From an uncultured Acetatifactor sp. (GTDB lineage Bacteria; Bacillota; Clostridia; Lachnospirales; Lachnospiraceae): a DNA stretch of 6,600 nt. The stretch is taken from NCBI GenBank assembly GCA_947626405.1, contig CANQSE010000112.1:1-6600 (forward strand), read 5' to 3'. Below, one piece after another: positions 5,876 to 6,600 of this stretch (position 1 is the stretch's first letter; each line of letters starts with the position of its first letter). The notes under the pieces are model-generated. The model saw nothing but the letters and a program-made list of their open reading frames with translations, was not told where the DNA came from and made no database searches. Made by a program: the position numbers and the translations under genes.

Positions 5876-6600
5876 ATGATTAAACAGAAAAATGACAAAC
5901 AGAAACAAGGTTCATCTGTTTTTGTTAAAAGGCGCAGGATAATGATTGCAGGTGCCGCGGTTGTTGCGGCGCTTGTACTGTTATCCGCTTTTTTCTTGTA
6001 TGAGAACAGTTTGGTCTATCGTGATTGTTATGTAGAAGCGGGAGTGGCGGTTACCGTTGCGGATTTTGTGAAAAATCCCGAAAAGCCGGCGTATTTTGCC
6101 GAAGGCAGTGATGCGGTGGATGTGTCTGTTCCCGGTGAATATCATGTGAAGATACGGACGGGGTATTTCTCGCACGACAGCACCCTTCACATAACTGACA
6201 CCATTGCCCCCGAGGGAGAAGGGGTGAAGGTAAATCTGGAAATGGGGCAGGAATGTGCTGCAGATGAATTTGTGACGGCGATCAGGGATGCCACCAGGGT
6301 AACTGTATCGTATGCAAAAACGCCTGATTTTAATTTGCCCGGACATCAGGAGGTAGAGGTACTTTTAACGGATCTGGGCGGCAATACGACCACTGTGCCG
6401 GCAGAACTTTTTGTCTCGCAGGTGCAGACGGAGCTAACCCTGGAGGCAGGCAGCAGACCGCCCGTATTGTCGGATTTTGTGATAGAGGGCGAGGCTGCCG
6501 TATTGCTGACGGATGTAGACAAGTTTGATTATACGGTTCCGGCGGATCATAAAGTGGAGCTGAGCGTAGACGGCAATAATTATGAGGCGGTGCTTCACAT
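5876..6600 (+). CDS. Signal-anchored protein with Ig-like (DUF5011-type) repeats, 3' end outside window
   Basis: The frame is open to the window end, with 241 codons visible. Residues 1-21 are strongly basic (KQKNDKQKQ, VKRRR), followed by a hydrophobic segment at about 22-42 (IMIAGAAVVAALVLLSAFFL), which acts as a signal peptide or membrane anchor. Then come tandem beta domains of about 70 residues: 50-110 (CYVEAGVAVTVADFV, PGEYHVKIRTG, ending TLHITDTIAP), 112-182 (GQECAADEFVTAIRDATRV, PGHQEVEVLLTDLGGN) and a third from about 185 (PVLSDFV). The pattern of ADFV/DEFV, a Gly before a beta strand, and a D-x-x-G-N turn is typical of bacterial Ig-like DUF5011-type repeats. In Lachnospiraceae, similar N-termini often precede a transglutaminase-like domain; that part is not visible, so it is only a guess. 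Start: AAAGGA at 5858-5863 is 12 bases from ATG 5876; in-frame ATG 5864 is possible but directly touches the site. Confidence 0.78.
   Translation, partial: MIKQKNDKQKQGSSVFVKRRRIMIAGAAVVAALVLLSAFFLYENSLVYRDCYVEAGVAVTVADFVKNPEKPAYFAEGSDAVDVSVPGEYHVKIRTGYFSHDSTLHITDTIAPEGEGVKVNLEMGQECAADEFVTAIRDATRVTVSYAKTPDFNLPGHQEVEVLLTDLGGNTTTVPAELFVSQVQTELTLEAGSRPPVLSDFVIEGEAAVLLTDVDKFDYTVPADHKVELSVDGNNYEAVLH

Noticed and set aside
5981..6346. 121-codon open frame on the - strand
   Set aside because: It is antisense to the Ig-like repeat protein, whose + strand frame has a membrane anchor and repeat pattern.

Overview
The window looks like a chromosomal segment of a low-to-mid GC Clostridia, most likely a Lachnospiraceae-type Firmicute. 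The reasons are the Gram-positive style surface and membrane proteins (CotH kinase with an InlB-like repeat, Ig-like repeat protein), clear AGGAGG-type ribosome sites, TTGNNN-17-TAnAAT promoters, and the gene families present. This placement is an inference from gene content. All genes seen are on the + strand.

Region 1 (1-3346) is a three-gene module: a CotH-family protein kinase-like gene (cut at its 5' end by the window), a VTC-domain gene (triphosphate-tunnel fold, polyphosphate polymerase-like) and a DUF4956 membrane protein. Their order and spacing suggest one transcript and one envelope-associated function in phosphate-polymer or phosphoryl-transfer chemistry. Between the VTC and DUF4956 genes lies about 200 bp of 42-bp tandem repeats. 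These carry a small reading frame with its own ribosome site, interrupted by one amber codon that looks like a CAG-to-TAG change, and the frame ends in an ATGA overlap with the DUF4956 start.

Region 2 (3347-4245) holds a small FMN nitroreductase gene flanked by two intergenic stretches. The downstream one, 284 bp long, contains an elaborate nested inverted-repeat element (3989-4170): an outer helix closing two long internal stem-loops, with a 13-bp tandem duplication on the right arm. A shorter sequence related to one of its branches sits upstream of the nitroreductase gene, so this may be a dispersed repeat family or a structured RNA.

Region 3 (4187-5778) begins with a good sigma-A promoter, followed by trpS (tryptophanyl-tRNA synthetase) and, 24 bp later, a gene for an unrecognised small single-pass membrane protein. 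That protein has an Arg/Asp tetrapeptide repeat encoded by a 12-bp tandem repeat.

Region 4 (5726-6600) starts with a second good promoter embedded in the last codons of that small gene. It reads into a signal-anchored protein with Ig-like repeats that runs off the window end.
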